Below are positions 53,862 through 63,708 of a DNA stretch of 64,000 nucleotides, piece after piece (positions within the stretch are counted from its first letter, which is position 1; every line of letters starts with the position of its first letter). The stretch comes from Acidobacteria bacterium RIFCSPLOWO2_02_FULL_65_29. Its GTDB lineage: Bacteria > Acidobacteriota > Vicinamibacteria > Vicinamibacterales > CAVVIG01. Made by a program: the position numbers and the translations under genes. The DNA is taken from the NCBI GenBank assembly GCA_001767435.1, contig MEKT01000153.1:1-64000 (forward strand), given 5' to 3'. Below the pieces are notes generated by a model. That model saw only the letters and a list, made by a program, of their open reading frames with translations. It ran no database searches and had not been told where the DNA came from.

Positions 53862-54570
53862 CGAGCTCCGGGTCCCGCTCGCCGCCGGGGGCGCGGTCAC
53901 CGCACTCGTCTACGAAGCCGGCAGGCCGGGGACAGACGGTCCCCGGCCATCGTCGGCGCTCGGCGCTCGACGCTCGGCACTCATCCTGGGGCACGGCGCC
54001 GGTTCCGGACAGCAGAGCAGCTTCATCGTCGGCTTCGCGCGAGCGCTGGCGGAGCTCGGGATCGATACCATCACGTTCAATTTTCTCTACACCGAACAGA
54101 ATCGCCGTCTTCCCGATCGCCGGCCCGTTCTGGACTCCTGCTACCGGGCGGTCATCGACCTCGTCGGGCGCGAGGCCGCGAGCGCTGGACGATCGCTCTT
54201 CATCGGTGGGAAATCGATGGGCGGGCGGATCGCGACGCACGTGGCCGCGGCCGATCCGGCGCTGCCGATCGCCGGGCTCGTGCTGCTCGGCTACCCGCTC
54301 CATCCGCCGGGCCGACCGAGCGAGAGGCGCGACGCGCACTTGCCCGCCGTTCGGCGGCCGATGCTTTTCGTGCAAGGAAGCCGCGACACGTTTGGCACAC
54401 CCGATGAACTACGGCCGGTACTGGCAGCCCTCGATCCCACGCCCACGCTCCACATCGTCGAGGGCGGGGACCACTCGTTCAAGGTGTCGAAGTCGGCCGA
54501 TCAGGCGTACGTCTGCGCGAGCGTGCAGCAAGCGATTGCGGATTGGATCATCGGCCGCGTCGATGCGTGA
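53848..54570 (+). CDS. Alpha/beta hydrolase, KANL3/Tex30-like
   Basis: LILGHGAGSGQQSSFIVGFARALAELGIDTITFNFLYTEQNRR...FIGGKSMGGRIATHVAA...GLVLLGYPLHPPGRP...PMLFVQGSRDTFGTPDEL...EGGDHSFKV. Confidence 0.88.
   Translation: MKSPNELRVPLAAGGAVTALVYEAGRPGTDGPRPSSALGARRSALILGHGAGSGQQSSFIVGFARALAELGIDTITFNFLYTEQNRRLPDRRPVLDSCYRAVIDLVGREAASAGRSLFIGGKSMGGRIATHVAAADPALPIAGLVLLGYPLHPPGRPSERRDAHLPAVRRPMLFVQGSRDTFGTPDELRPVLAALDPTPTLHIVEGGDHSFKVSKSADQAYVCASVQQAIADWIIGRVDA
53924..53984. repeat. In-CDS hairpin plus heptamer array in the KANL3-like gene
   Basis: GGCCGGGGAC-AGACG-GTCCCCGGCC (53924-53948), then tcggcgctcggcgctcgacgctcggcactc. Confidence 0.9.
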
Positions 54571-54624
54571 AGACTCAGCCCGCTCGCTCGGAAACCGCGA
54601 GCGCGCTGAGCCTTCCGCGATGAT

Positions 54625-55287
54625 TCAGACGCGGTGCGCGCCGGTTCGCTGGAGCAGTGCGGCCGCCTCGCGGTTCACGGCATCGTGCCACTCGTGTCCG
54701 CCGTCGAAGGCGACGGCACGCACATCGACACCCGCGTCGCGCAGCCGCGCCTGGTCCGCCGTCCACTTCGCAGCCGTATACCATTCGTCGCGCTCCCCTC
54801 TCGCCAGGAGCACGATGGGGATTCGCGCGAGCTCGCCGCGACCGATCTCGGGTGGGACGTCGCCGCCGACCGCGATCACGCCGCCGACGCTGCGCGTTGA
54901 GCCACACGCGGCGCGGAACGCCATCGCGACACCCTGCGAGAATCCGGCAAAGACGAGGGGCGACTCCACCCTCGACGCTGATGCGACCTCGTCGACGACG
55001 GCCGACACGAAGGCGACGTTGTCGGCAATGGCACACTCGCGGTCCTGCCGGGTCATCCAACTCGCGACGACCTCGTCGGTCCTGCTCCTGTAGAAACGGT
55101 GGAGACCCTGGATCGACACGAGGAGCCACGCGCCGGCGCCGGCAACCGATCGCAGTCGCTCGAGCTGGATGTCGGCGTTCTCCCCGTAGCCGTGGCACCC
55201 GATGAGCAATCCGGTCGGATCGGCGGCGGGCGCCTCCGTCAAGTATCGTCCGTGGGTCGAGACGGCGATGGTGTGTGCGGCGGCCAT
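54625..55287 (-). CDS. Alpha/beta hydrolase (phospholipase/carboxylesterase-like)
   Basis: LLIGCHGYGENADIQLERLRSVAGAGAWLLVSIQGLHRFYRSRTDEVVASWMT...VFAGFSQGVAMAFRAA...FDGGHEWHDAVN. Confidence 0.85.
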   Translation of the reverse strand: MAAAHTIAVSTHGRYLTEAPAADPTGLLIGCHGYGENADIQLERLRSVAGAGAWLLVSIQGLHRFYRSRTDEVVASWMTRQDRECAIADNVAFVSAVVDEVASASRVESPLVFAGFSQGVAMAFRAACGSTRSVGGVIAVGGDVPPEIGRGELARIPIVLLARGERDEWYTAAKWTADQARLRDAGVDVRAVAFDGGHEWHDAVNREAAALLQRTGAHRV

Positions 55288-55307
55288 GGCCTCAACGATA
55301 GCGCACG

Positions 55308-55340
55308 AGATAGTCGATAGTCGTTAGTCGATAGTCGGCC
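55308..55340. repeat. Heptamer array (TAGTCGW)
   Basis: gatagtcgatagtcgttagtcgatagtcgg in a divergent intergenic region. Confidence 0.9.
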
Positions 55341-55544
55341 CGCTTGGCGCGGAAGGCCTTCAGCGGTGGTCATGTTTTTCGGCTTGAGCACCGTGGGCTG
55401 GCCTCGGACAGGACCCGCGCCGGTTGTGAAACGGGCTCCAGAGAATCATTGACCGTGTTGGTTCGGTCGTGTCCTCCGTGTAGCTTTCTTGGGCACGTTT
55501 ACCGTCGATCGGTGGCAGACTTGTGCAACCGCGGGAGGATGGGA

Positions 55545-57215
55545 ATGAAGAAGATCTGGTTGCTGACGGCAGTCTTCGGTGTATGGCCCGGGATCGGCTG
55601 GTCCCAAACGGCGGAAGAGCTCGCCAGCGGCATCAAGAACCCGGGCAACGTCACCACCCAGAGCATGGGCTACGACCGCAAGAACTACAGTCCGCTCGAG
55701 GAAATCAAGGCGTCCAACGTCAAACGCCTGGTGCCCATCTGGAACGCGAGCGTGATGAACGACGCGGGCGAGCTCGCGGCGCCAACGATTTACAACGGCG
55801 TCATGTACGTGATCAACGGCAAGTGGACCTTCGCCATCGACGTTGAAACCGGCAGGCAGATCTGGCGCACGGCCGTAGAGACCGACGCCGGAGTGCAGCG
55901 CGTCGCGCCGTTCGGGGCGGTCACGAGAGGCGCGGCGACCATTTATGAGGGCAAGCTCTTTCGCGTGACGATAGACAACCATCTGATCGCGCTCGACATG
56001 AAGACCGGTAAGAAGCTCTGGGACCAGACGTTTGCCGATTGGCGCGAGGGCTATTCCGCCACGGGCGCACCGATTGTGGCCAATGGCGTGGTGATTTCAG
56101 GGATGGCCGGAGGGGAGTTCACCACGCGCGGCTTCCTCGATGGGTGGGATCCTGAGACCGGCAAGAAATTGTGGCGTCGCTACACCATACCGGAGCCAGG
56201 CGAGCCTGGCTCCGAGACATGGCCTCGAAACAGCGACGCGTGGAAGCAGGGCGGCGGCGCTACCTGGCGCTCCGGTTCCTATGACCCCCAACTCGATCTC
56301 GTCTACTGGGGTACCGGGAACGCGGAACCCTACGACCCCAGGCCTCGCGGGGAGTTGGATAGCCTGTACACGTCGAGTGTGATCGCGATCCGGCCGAAAA
56401 CCGGTGAGCTCGTCTGCCATTTTCAATACACGCCGAATGACGTGTACGACGTCGACGGCGCCGACGAACATGTGCTCGCCGATCTCCGAATTGCCGGCCA
56501 GACGCGAAGGGTGATGATCCAGGCCAACAAGAACGGCTTCCTCTACGTGTTGGACCGCACCAATTGCAAACTGATCGCCGCGCACGCATTCGCAAAAGTC
56601 AATTGGGCCACGCATATCGACCTCGTGACCGGCCGACCAGTCTTGACCGACCTGTACAAACGCTTTCTCTCAGGCGAAGAAGTCGAGATCTGGCCGCAGC
56701 GCGGCTCGAATGCCGTGCCCATCGCATTCAATCCGAACACCGGTCTGGTGTACACGAGCTCGTGGAACATGCAGCGCATCCAGAAGCTCGCGCCGCCGAA
56801 GCCTCAAGTGCTTGGCGCGAACTCCACCGGCGTGTTGGGCAGGATTCCTGTGTTCAAGCCGGGAGACGTCGTCGGTCATTTCGTGGCGATCGATCCGCTG
56901 ACCGGCGAAAAGCGTTGGGAAATCCCGTTGGCCGACATGCCGAGCTCGGCTGGGACGCTGGTGACAGGTGGCGGGCTGGTGTTCACGGGCAAGCTGACGG
57001 GCGAGTTCATCGCCCTCGACGAGGAAACCGGCAAGACGCTCTGGCAGTTCAAGACCGGCTCGAGCATCAATTCCACGGCAATCACGTACACCTACAGGGG
57101 CCGGCAATACGTGACCGTTGCGTCGGGACTCGGTGGCGGCCTCGCCAGACGCTTCGCGGCGACTCGAGTACCCACGGGCGGCTCGATATGGACGTTCGCG
57201 CTGATGCCCGAGTGA
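55545..57215 (+). CDS. PQQ-dependent alcohol dehydrogenase-like beta-propeller protein
   Basis: Signal peptide MKKIWLLTAVFGVWPGIGWSQ; NYSPLEEIKASNVKRLVPIWNAS...TPGEPGSETWP-like region...YWGTGNAEPYDP...LPSSAGTLVTGGGLVFTGKLTGEFIALDEETGKTLWQFKTGSSI. Confidence 0.93.
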   Translation: MKKIWLLTAVFGVWPGIGWSQTAEELASGIKNPGNVTTQSMGYDRKNYSPLEEIKASNVKRLVPIWNASVMNDAGELAAPTIYNGVMYVINGKWTFAIDVETGRQIWRTAVETDAGVQRVAPFGAVTRGAATIYEGKLFRVTIDNHLIALDMKTGKKLWDQTFADWREGYSATGAPIVANGVVISGMAGGEFTTRGFLDGWDPETGKKLWRRYTIPEPGEPGSETWPRNSDAWKQGGGATWRSGSYDPQLDLVYWGTGNAEPYDPRPRGELDSLYTSSVIAIRPKTGELVCHFQYTPNDVYDVDGADEHVLADLRIAGQTRRVMIQANKNGFLYVLDRTNCKLIAAHAFAKVNWATHIDLVTGRPVLTDLYKRFLSGEEVEIWPQRGSNAVPIAFNPNTGLVYTSSWNMQRIQKLAPPKPQVLGANSTGVLGRIPVFKPGDVVGHFVAIDPLTGEKRWEIPLADMPSSAGTLVTGGGLVFTGKLTGEFIALDEETGKTLWQFKTGSSINSTAITYTYRGRQYVTVASGLGGGLARRFAATRVPTGGSIWTFALMPE

Positions 57216-57225
57216 ACGTCAGGGC

Positions 57226-57296
57226 CGGCGTAGGGCGGGTCTTGCTCTGTAGACCCGCCTGGAGCCGGGTCCCATTGGACCCGGCCTACGTGCCGT
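57226..57296. repeat. Two perfect hairpins enclosed by GTAGG/CCTAC, possible three-way junction
   Basis: GGCGGGTC (57234-57241)/GACCCGCC (57252-57259); GCCGGGTCC (57264-57272)/GGACCCGGC (57277-57285). Confidence 0.9.
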
Positions 57297-57316
57297 CTAG
57301 CTCTGTCGACTGGCGA

Positions 57317-57676
57317 TCAGCCGAGCGGGTGCGCGTCAATGACGTGGTCGGCCACCGGCCTTCCGCCGACGAGATGCTCCTGGATGATCCGCTCGAGCAC
57401 CGGCGGATCGCACGCGCCGTACCACGTGCCTTCAGGATAGACGACGGCGATCGGACCGCCCTCACAGATGCGCAGGCAGTTGGCCTTCGTGCGCAGAATC
57501 CCGCCACTCTCCGACAATCCCAGTTCTTTCAGGCGACCCTTCAGGAATTCCCACGCGGCGAGACCGCGCTCCCTGTCGCAGCACTTCGGCTTGGTTTGGT
57601 CGCAGCACAAGAAGATGTGCCGCCGCGCGACCGTGACGCCAATGCTGGCTGCGATTTCTTGTTGCGATACCGTCAT
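57317..57676 (-). CDS. (2Fe-2S) ferredoxin domain protein
   Basis: [85 protein letters not shown]. Confidence 0.85.
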   Translation of the reverse strand: MTVSQQEIAASIGVTVARRHIFLCCDQTKPKCCDRERGLAAWEFLKGRLKELGLSESGGILRTKANCLRICEGGPIAVVYPEGTWYGACDPPVLERIIQEHLVGGRPVADHVIDAHPLG

Positions 57677-57728
57677 GATGAACAGCAACTACGAAGCGCG
57701 AAGGTCACGAAGAAATCGGTCTGCGCGC

Positions 57729-58979
57729 TCAAAACGTCACGCCGGCGCCGAAGTGCACGCGCGTGTCGGCGCCGACGCCGCGCGCAACGGCGAGGGTCAG
57801 GCGCACGAACGCGGCTGAAAACCAGACCGACCCACCGACGCCGCGTTCGAATTGCTGATCGCGCAGACGCTGCCCGTCATCGTACATCGTCGCGGCATCC
57901 ACGAAGGCGCTGACCCCGAGCTTGCCGACGCTCAACGGCGAGGTCAGCGGAACCTGCCATTCGGCCGAGCCCGCCACCAGCGTGTCGCCTGCTGCGCTTC
58001 CCGCCTTGAAACCGCGGAGCGTCGAGGCTCCGCCGAGGAGCGACTTCAAGTACAGCGGCAGCGGGCCCCTGCTGTCATCGCGACGCGCGCGCAGCACGAG
58101 CACCTGCTGGCCGAGGAGTCCCACGTAGCCGCGTGCGTCGAGCGTCGTGCGGTTGATGGCGTCGCGGCCGTCGAAGAACAATCGATCCCACGACGCGCGG
58201 GCATACACTGCGTTGCGCGTCAGCAAGGGATCCAGCCTGGTGTCGAACGTCACCTCGGCCCCCACGCTTGGAAACGACTCCGAGACGTCGAAAAACGAGG
58301 CGCGATCCCATCCGGTCCTCGCGCTCGCTCGCAGTTGACGAGCGAACGCAAGGTCAGCCTGGGCCCACACGCGGCGGCGGTCGTCGTTCTCTTCGTAGAA
58401 CGGATTTTCGCGGCGCGAGACCGATCCGCCGCCCTGCACGCGCGTGAACGGCCCGCGATCGAAGTTCCTCTCGATCTCGATGCCCGCCAGCCTTTCTCCG
58501 CCGAGCGAGAGCGGGATCGAGAAACGGCTCCGGGGGCCAACTGGATTCGGCAGTCCGAAGCGGACGCCGTACGAGAACCCGTACCCGTCCTCGTAGCCCA
58601 GAATTGGCAGAAACATCAACCGAGGCCCGCGACCTCCGGTCAGTCCGGACGGCGCTTTGACCTCGCCCGTTTCCCAATTCACCTCCACACGGCCGTCGTC
58701 GACGATGAGCACGAGGAGGATTTGGGTGGGATCGGAAATCGAGGCGTAGCGCTTGAGCACCTCGACACCGACGAACCGGCGGCTGGCGCGGAGCCGCTCG
58801 GTCACCGCGTCGATCGTCGTGGCCTGGAATGGCATGCCGACGTGGACGTCCGCCAGCCGGATGACCTCGTCCCCCGGCGTCAGCATGTTGCCGTGTACTT
58901 GAATCTGGGCGATCACGTCGGCGGGCGGCTGCGCGGCGCCGGCCCCGGCCAGCGCAAGGGTCAGGATTGCCGCGAACAC
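57729..58979 (-). CDS. BamA/TamA-like outer-membrane protein with one POTRA-like region
   Basis: IAQIQVHGNMLTPGDEVIRLADVHVGMPF...; barrel segments SLLGGASTLRGFKAGSAAGDTLVAGSAEWQVPLTSPLSVGKLGVSAFVDAATM; terminal Phe (GAGVTF). Confidence 0.88.
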   Translation of the reverse strand: MFAAILTLALAGAGAAQPPADVIAQIQVHGNMLTPGDEVIRLADVHVGMPFQATTIDAVTERLRASRRFVGVEVLKRYASISDPTQILLVLIVDDGRVEVNWETGEVKAPSGLTGGRGPRLMFLPILGYEDGYGFSYGVRFGLPNPVGPRSRFSIPLSLGGERLAGIEIERNFDRGPFTRVQGGGSVSRRENPFYEENDDRRRVWAQADLAFARQLRASARTGWDRASFFDVSESFPSVGAEVTFDTRLDPLLTRNAVYARASWDRLFFDGRDAINRTTLDARGYVGLLGQQVLVLRARRDDSRGPLPLYLKSLLGGASTLRGFKAGSAAGDTLVAGSAEWQVPLTSPLSVGKLGVSAFVDAATMYDDGQRLRDQQFERGVGGSVWFSAAFVRLTLAVARGVGADTRVHFGAGVTF

Positions 58980-58981
58980 AG

Positions 58982-60019
58982 CTAGCGCGCTCCCGGTACG
59001 CGCACTGCGGTCGTGATGTCCGCCTGCCGGTAATCGTGAAAGCTCTGCGAGAAGCGCGCGTCGATCTCACCGATGGCCAGGATGAACGCGACCTGTATCT
59101 GCAGATCCCGCGGCAGCCACACGTCTTTGAACGGCTGGCTCATGGTCATCGTGGCGTGGCCACCCGTGAGGTTGACCAGCCACTGCCCGGGGAAGAAATC
59201 CATGTCGACATTGTCGAACGTGTACTTGATGATTTGGCGCTCGGTGGGCTCGACCCACAGCGTGACGCGGGAGCCTTTGTTCATCAGGCGGTTGACGGTG
59301 TTGTCGACCGCCGCATTGTTCTTCTGGCCGCCACCCGCCTCGTCGCGCTGCCGCCGCCGGCGCCGTTCGCGCTCCGCATCGTCGGAGAACAGCTTTTGCG
59401 GGTAGTACTCGACACGAAGCACATCCCGCCCGTCGAACTGCTCGCGGCCTACGAGCGCGTAGCGGCCCTCGTCGAATTTGAAGCGCAGGAAGTAGGCCGT
59501 GGAGATGAACTCGGGCTGGCGCGTCTGCCGGATGAAGCTCTCCACGTCGGTCGGCGCGGCCAGCGGGTCCCCTTCAGGCGGTTCGTCCGCGGGCAGTGTG
59601 GGCGACGGTGGATCGCCGGCCGGCGTTTGGCCCGCGGCCGCTCGCTCCCGCTCGCGGCGGTCGCGCGTCTTCTGGCGCCGCAGGTAGGTGTCTTCGTACT
59701 TCCGCCGGTCTTCTTCGCCAACGGCGGCTCCGTTGACCTTCAACGGGCTTCGCACGAAGAAGCCGTCCCGGATGAACCACGTAAAGTCGCGGCGCTCGCC
59801 CCAGAGCGGGAACCGGCCCGGGCCGCGGAGGTCGAACTCTTCCCGCTCGTCGAGAATGTACTGCTGGAGCTTCTTCCAGTTGTCGTCGCGGCGCTCCATC
59901 ACCTGCCGCATGAAGGCGTCGAGATCGGACTGCGCAGACAGCACACTGCCGGGGAGCAGCGACACTGCGGCGCTGGCACAGGCAAGCAGGGCGGACCACA
60001 GAAACCTGGGGCGGAGCAT
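58982..60019 (-). CDS. Secreted hypothetical protein, operonic with the BamA-like gene
   Basis: Signal peptide; LDAFMRQVMERRDDNWKKLQQYILDEREEFDLRGPGRFPLWGERRDFTWFIRDGFFVRSPLKVNGAAV. Confidence 0.75.
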   Translation of the reverse strand: MLRPRFLWSALLACASAAVSLLPGSVLSAQSDLDAFMRQVMERRDDNWKKLQQYILDEREEFDLRGPGRFPLWGERRDFTWFIRDGFFVRSPLKVNGAAVGEEDRRKYEDTYLRRQKTRDRRERERAAAGQTPAGDPPSPTLPADEPPEGDPLAAPTDVESFIRQTRQPEFISTAYFLRFKFDEGRYALVGREQFDGRDVLRVEYYPQKLFSDDAERERRRRRQRDEAGGGQKNNAAVDNTVNRLMNKGSRVTLWVEPTERQIIKYTFDNVDMDFFPGQWLVNLTGGHATMTMSQPFKDVWLPRDLQIQVAFILAIGEIDARFSQSFHDYRQADITTAVRVPGAR

Positions 60020-60130
60020 CGGAGTCCTCCGAAGCAGGTGAAGGACTGACGATATCAGACGGACAGGCGGTTGGCGAGGTTCCCGGACGAGTCCTTTGTG
60101 TTTTGGCCTCTGCTGTTATGATGAAGAGCG

Positions 60131-60568
60131 ATGCCCGAGTATCCTAGCCAGCCCCAGTACAAGAGCCGGCCCAAACAGGCCCCCTCGTCGGAGGCCATTA
60201 CCAACAACGTGCGCGTCGAAGTCGAGGCGAAATACGCGCCCGAACGTTCGCAGCCTTTGAAGAATTCCTGGTTTTTCCACTACACGGTCAAGATCACCAA
60301 CGAGGGTGACGATACCATTCAGCTGCTGAGTCGTCACTGGATCGCGACCGACGCCTGTGGATGCACCGAAGAGGTCAAGGGCCCGGGCGTCATCGGCGAG
60401 CAGCCGGTGCTGGCGCCGGGCGAATCCTTTCAATACACGTCGGGCTGGCCCCTCAAGACATCGACGGGCGTCCTGCGCGGCACCTACCAGATGGTCAGTG
60501 AAGACGCCGGTCATTTCGATGTCGAGATCGCGCCCTTCGCGCTGTACGAGCCATACACGGTCCACTGA
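60131..60568 (+). CDS. apaG: ApaG protein
   Basis: VRVEVEAKYAPERSQPLKNSWFFHYTVKITNEGDDTIQLLSRHWIATDACGCTEEVKGPGVIGEQPVLAPGESFQYTSGWPLKTSTGVLRGTYQM. Confidence 0.95.
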   Translation: MPEYPSQPQYKSRPKQAPSSEAITNNVRVEVEAKYAPERSQPLKNSWFFHYTVKITNEGDDTIQLLSRHWIATDACGCTEEVKGPGVIGEQPVLAPGESFQYTSGWPLKTSTGVLRGTYQMVSEDAGHFDVEIAPFALYEPYTVH

Positions 60569-60807
60569 GAATTGGGTCGCCTGATCGGTGAGTCATCTGG
60601 TCATTGATTGCCTGATTGACCAGACGGCTCATTGACAGGCCACTCGATGACCCAATTCATTTGTCACATCTCTGGCGGTCGTCTCCAGAACCGGACGCGC
60701 GGCGGCTGGCTCAAAATGCACTCACGCTGATTTACTCGCCATTTCGAGCCACGCCATTGGCATGGCGGTTGCCTCCGAATACTTATACGTATTTCCGGAG
60801 GGCTACC

Positions 60808-61749
60808 ATGCGTCGGGTGAGATTGAAGTTCGTCTGGACCTCGGTGTTCGTGCTCTTCGCGGTTCTGCCCACCGTGTCACAGACGCGCGACCGGCGCGGC
60901 TCTCCCCCGTCGGGCCCGCCGACGTGTGACGCCGGCGTGCTCGATGCCGACAGCTACGCGCTCACCACACGCGCGCAGGCGCGCATCGTCACCGAGGATC
61001 GGAGCGGCCCATGGTGGGGGCGCTCCAGCGTCGACGAGGCCGCCGCGGACCTGTACGATCTGAATTCTTCCTCCACGTACGCGGCCGAACGCGCCCGGAC
61101 GCTCGACCCGCGCAACCTGCTCGCCTACAGCCAGCTCGCGCGCCAGTACGTGGTGACGGGCGAAGATGCATCTCTTGCCGATGCGGCGTGGCGCACCGCC
61201 CTCGACCACGGTGGCGCGGTCGTTTGGACCGCAACGCTGTACGACGTCGACGCCAGGAGCTATTTCCTGATGGCGTTCGATCGGCAGGCGCTGCGCGTGT
61301 ATCGGTACGGCGAGCTGGCGGGGCCATTCCAGACGCACCTTGGGATCCCGCGGTTTGTCGGCGAGGATCAGGAGCGATTCTGGCGCGCGATGGGCGGGTG
61401 CATCGATCCCGCGGCACGGCCCGAAGCCGTGATCCCGTGGTCTGACGTCCACGAGATCAAGGCGGGCAACTGGGTCCTGTATTTCAAATTATCGCGGCCC
61501 GTCACCATCACGAGCGATCGCCACAAGCGAAAGACGCTGAATGAAATCAAGGTGAATCTGCACGGCGCGATCGGCACCCTCGAGACACACGTGAGCCGGG
61601 ATCCAATCGATCCGTCGAAGGTCAGCGTCCGAACGATGGGGATTGGCCCGCTGGCGTACCAGCAGCGTGTGCGGGTGACGCTCGTGAAGTTCATCGACCC
61701 TGCCGGCCGGATCAGGCTGCCAAAGGCGTCGCGAAGCGGGGGGTGGTAG
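60808..61749 (+). CDS. Secreted hypothetical protein
   Basis: MRRVRLKFVWTSVFVLFAVLPTVSQT signal peptide; ERARTLDPRNLLAYSQLARQYVVTGEDASLADAAWRTALDHGG. Confidence 0.7.
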   Translation: MRRVRLKFVWTSVFVLFAVLPTVSQTRDRRGSPPSGPPTCDAGVLDADSYALTTRAQARIVTEDRSGPWWGRSSVDEAAADLYDLNSSSTYAAERARTLDPRNLLAYSQLARQYVVTGEDASLADAAWRTALDHGGAVVWTATLYDVDARSYFLMAFDRQALRVYRYGELAGPFQTHLGIPRFVGEDQERFWRAMGGCIDPAARPEAVIPWSDVHEIKAGNWVLYFKLSRPVTITSDRHKRKTLNEIKVNLHGAIGTLETHVSRDPIDPSKVSVRTMGIGPLAYQQRVRVTLVKFIDPAGRIRLPKASRSGGW

Positions 61750-61790
61750 TTGGTAGTCGTTAGTCGATAGTCGTTAGTCGTCAGTCGGGG
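61743..61790. repeat. Heptamer array (TAGTCGT) between convergent genes
   Basis: tggtagttggtagtcgttagtcgatagtcgttagtcgtcagtcgg; contains the stops of both flanking genes. Confidence 0.93.
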
Positions 61791-63694
61791 CGCCTGTAGG
61801 TGCGGATCGCGTCGAGGAACGCGTCGCCAAAGTCCGCCGCCTTTCTTGCGCCGACGCCGTAGATGCCGTGGAGATCGTCGAGGGTTTTCGGGCGGCGCTC
61901 GGCCATCTCACGCAGCGTGGTGTCGTGAAAGATGACGTACGGCGGCACGCCTCGGTGGCGCGCAATCTGAAGTCTCAACGCGCGCAGCGCATCGAACAGC
62001 TCTGAGTCCACGCCCTGCGGCACGGGTTCGCCAGCCCGGCCTCGAACACGTCTCTTCGGTTTCGGCGGCTGCACCTCGCGATAGAGCGCGCACGTTCCGG
62101 TGCCCTTGAGCAGCGACGCGCCGGCCGGCGTGAGACGTAACACCGGATAGGGCTCGCCGGCACGGAGCAGCCACCCTTCGGCCACGAGTTGCTCGATATA
62201 CCCCCGCACGGCTGCGCCCGGTTCGGCCGTCAACAATCCGAACGTCGACAGCCTGTTGTGACCAGCGGCGACGACCTTCTCGCTGGCACGGCCGGTCAAT
62301 ACATCCGTGACGTGCCCCATCCCCCACGTCTGCTTCACACGCGCCACACACGACAGAATCTTCTGAGCCACGACAGTCGAGTCGGCCACCGGATCGAGCT
62401 CCTTCAGACACCAGTCGCACGCCGCGCATTCCCCGCGGGTGTAGGGCTCGCCGAAATACTCGACCAGGGAACGGTGCCGGCACCGCGTGCTCGACGCGTA
62501 GCGCTCCATGTCGCGAAGGAGCGAGCGCGCGCTGTCCGTCAGCTCGCCGTTTCCCTCGAGCATCTGCCGCCAGCGGACGAAATCAGCGCTCGAGTAGATC
62601 AGCACGCACTCGGCCGGCAATCCGTCGCGCCCCGCACGTCCGGATTCCTGTTGGTAGTGCTCGGGTGACCGGGGGGCGGCTGCGTGCACGACGAAGCGGA
62701 CGTTCGATCGATCGATGCCCATGCCGAACGCGACCGTCGCCACCACGATGTCTGCGCGCTCGTCGAGGAACGCCTCCTGGTGCCGGCTACGCACCTCGTC
62801 CGGCAGACCGGCATGGTAGGGGACCGCGCCGTGCCCCTGCTCCTTCAGCCAGTCGGCGAGCGATTCGACCTCGCGCCGCGACGCGCAGTAGACGATGCCG
62901 GCCTCGCCCTGGTGCCGCGACAGAATCTGCGTGAGCTGCCTGTGCAGGTTGTCTCGTCTGAGCACTCGGTACACGAGGTTCGGCCGATCGAACGATCCGA
63001 CCAGCACGGCAGGGTTCTCGAGCCTCAGCTCGGAGACGATGTCGCGCCGAACGCGCTCGGTGGCCGTCGCCGTGAACGCATGGAGCGCGACCCCAGGGAA
63101 CTCGTCGCGCAGTTGGCCGAGACGCCGGTACTCGGGCCGGAAATCGTGGCCCCACTGGCTGATGCAGTGCGCTTCGTCGACGGCGATGTATCGGACGCCC
63201 GACTGGAGGAGGAAACGCCGAAAGCCCTGGCTGCCCTCGCCGACCAGTCGCTCTGGTGAAACGTACAGCAGCCGCCAGCGGCCGTCCCGCAAGCCGGCAA
63301 GGACCGCGTCTCGCTCGTCGAAGCTCTGCGTGCTGTTCAGGTACGCCGCGGCCACGCCGTCGACGACCAGGCCGTCGACCTGATCTTTCATCAACGAGAT
63401 GAGCGGGGAGACGACGAGCGCGAAGCCCTGAGCCGCGAAGCCGTCAGACGCGAAGCTCTCAGAAACGACGAGTGCCGGTGCCTGAAAGCACAGCGACTTG
63501 CCGCCGCCCGTCGGCAGGACGACGACGCTGTCGCGGCCGTCGAGGATGGCCTGCATGGCTTCGCGCTGAAGGGGCCGGAAGCTCGTATAGCCCCACACAC
63601 GCGTCAGCGCGTCCTGAAGCTGCACGTCGCGAGAGGGTGTCGAGACCGTGGACGCCAATGATTCGTTGATCCAACCAATTACCCAATTACCCAA
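61781..63694 (-). CDS. recQ: ATP-dependent DNA helicase RecQ
   Basis: TSFRPLQREAMQAILDGRDSVVVLPTGGGKSLCFQAPAL...ISLMKDQVDGL...VDEAHCISQWGHDFRPEYRRLGQLR...ATVAFGMGIDRSNVRFVVHAAAPRSPEHYQQESGRAGRDGLPAEC...C-terminal HRDC. The proposed TTG start is inside a tandem array. Confidence 0.96.
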   Translation of the reverse strand: MGNWVIGWINESLASTVSTPSRDVQLQDALTRVWGYTSFRPLQREAMQAILDGRDSVVVLPTGGGKSLCFQAPALVVSESFASDGFAAQGFALVVSPLISLMKDQVDGLVVDGVAAAYLNSTQSFDERDAVLAGLRDGRWRLLYVSPERLVGEGSQGFRRFLLQSGVRYIAVDEAHCISQWGHDFRPEYRRLGQLRDEFPGVALHAFTATATERVRRDIVSELRLENPAVLVGSFDRPNLVYRVLRRDNLHRQLTQILSRHQGEAGIVYCASRREVESLADWLKEQGHGAVPYHAGLPDEVRSRHQEAFLDERADIVVATVAFGMGIDRSNVRFVVHAAAPRSPEHYQQESGRAGRDGLPAECVLIYSSADFVRWRQMLEGNGELTDSARSLLRDMERYASSTRCRHRSLVEYFGEPYTRGECAACDWCLKELDPVADSTVVAQKILSCVARVKQTWGMGHVTDVLTGRASEKVVAAGHNRLSTFGLLTAEPGAAVRGYIEQLVAEGWLLRAGEPYPVLRLTPAGASLLKGTGTCALYREVQPPKPKRRVRGRAGEPVPQGVDSELFDALRALRLQIARHRGVPPYVIFHDTTLREMAERRPKTLDDLHGIYGVGARKAADFGDAFLDAIRTYRRPD

Positions 63695-63708
63695 TTACCC
63701 GATTACCC
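63676..63708. repeat. Octamer array (GGGTAATT), same family as 21231-21323
   Basis: ccaattacccaattacccaattacccgattacccc; contains the ispG stop and the proposed recQ TTG start. Confidence 0.94.

Noticed and set aside
56192-56213. Palindrome GGAGCCAGGC-GA-GCCTGGCTCC in the PQQ dehydrogenase
   Set aside because: It encodes EPGEPGSETW, which matches the conserved PGEPGSETW segment of this family, so it is probably not an inserted element.
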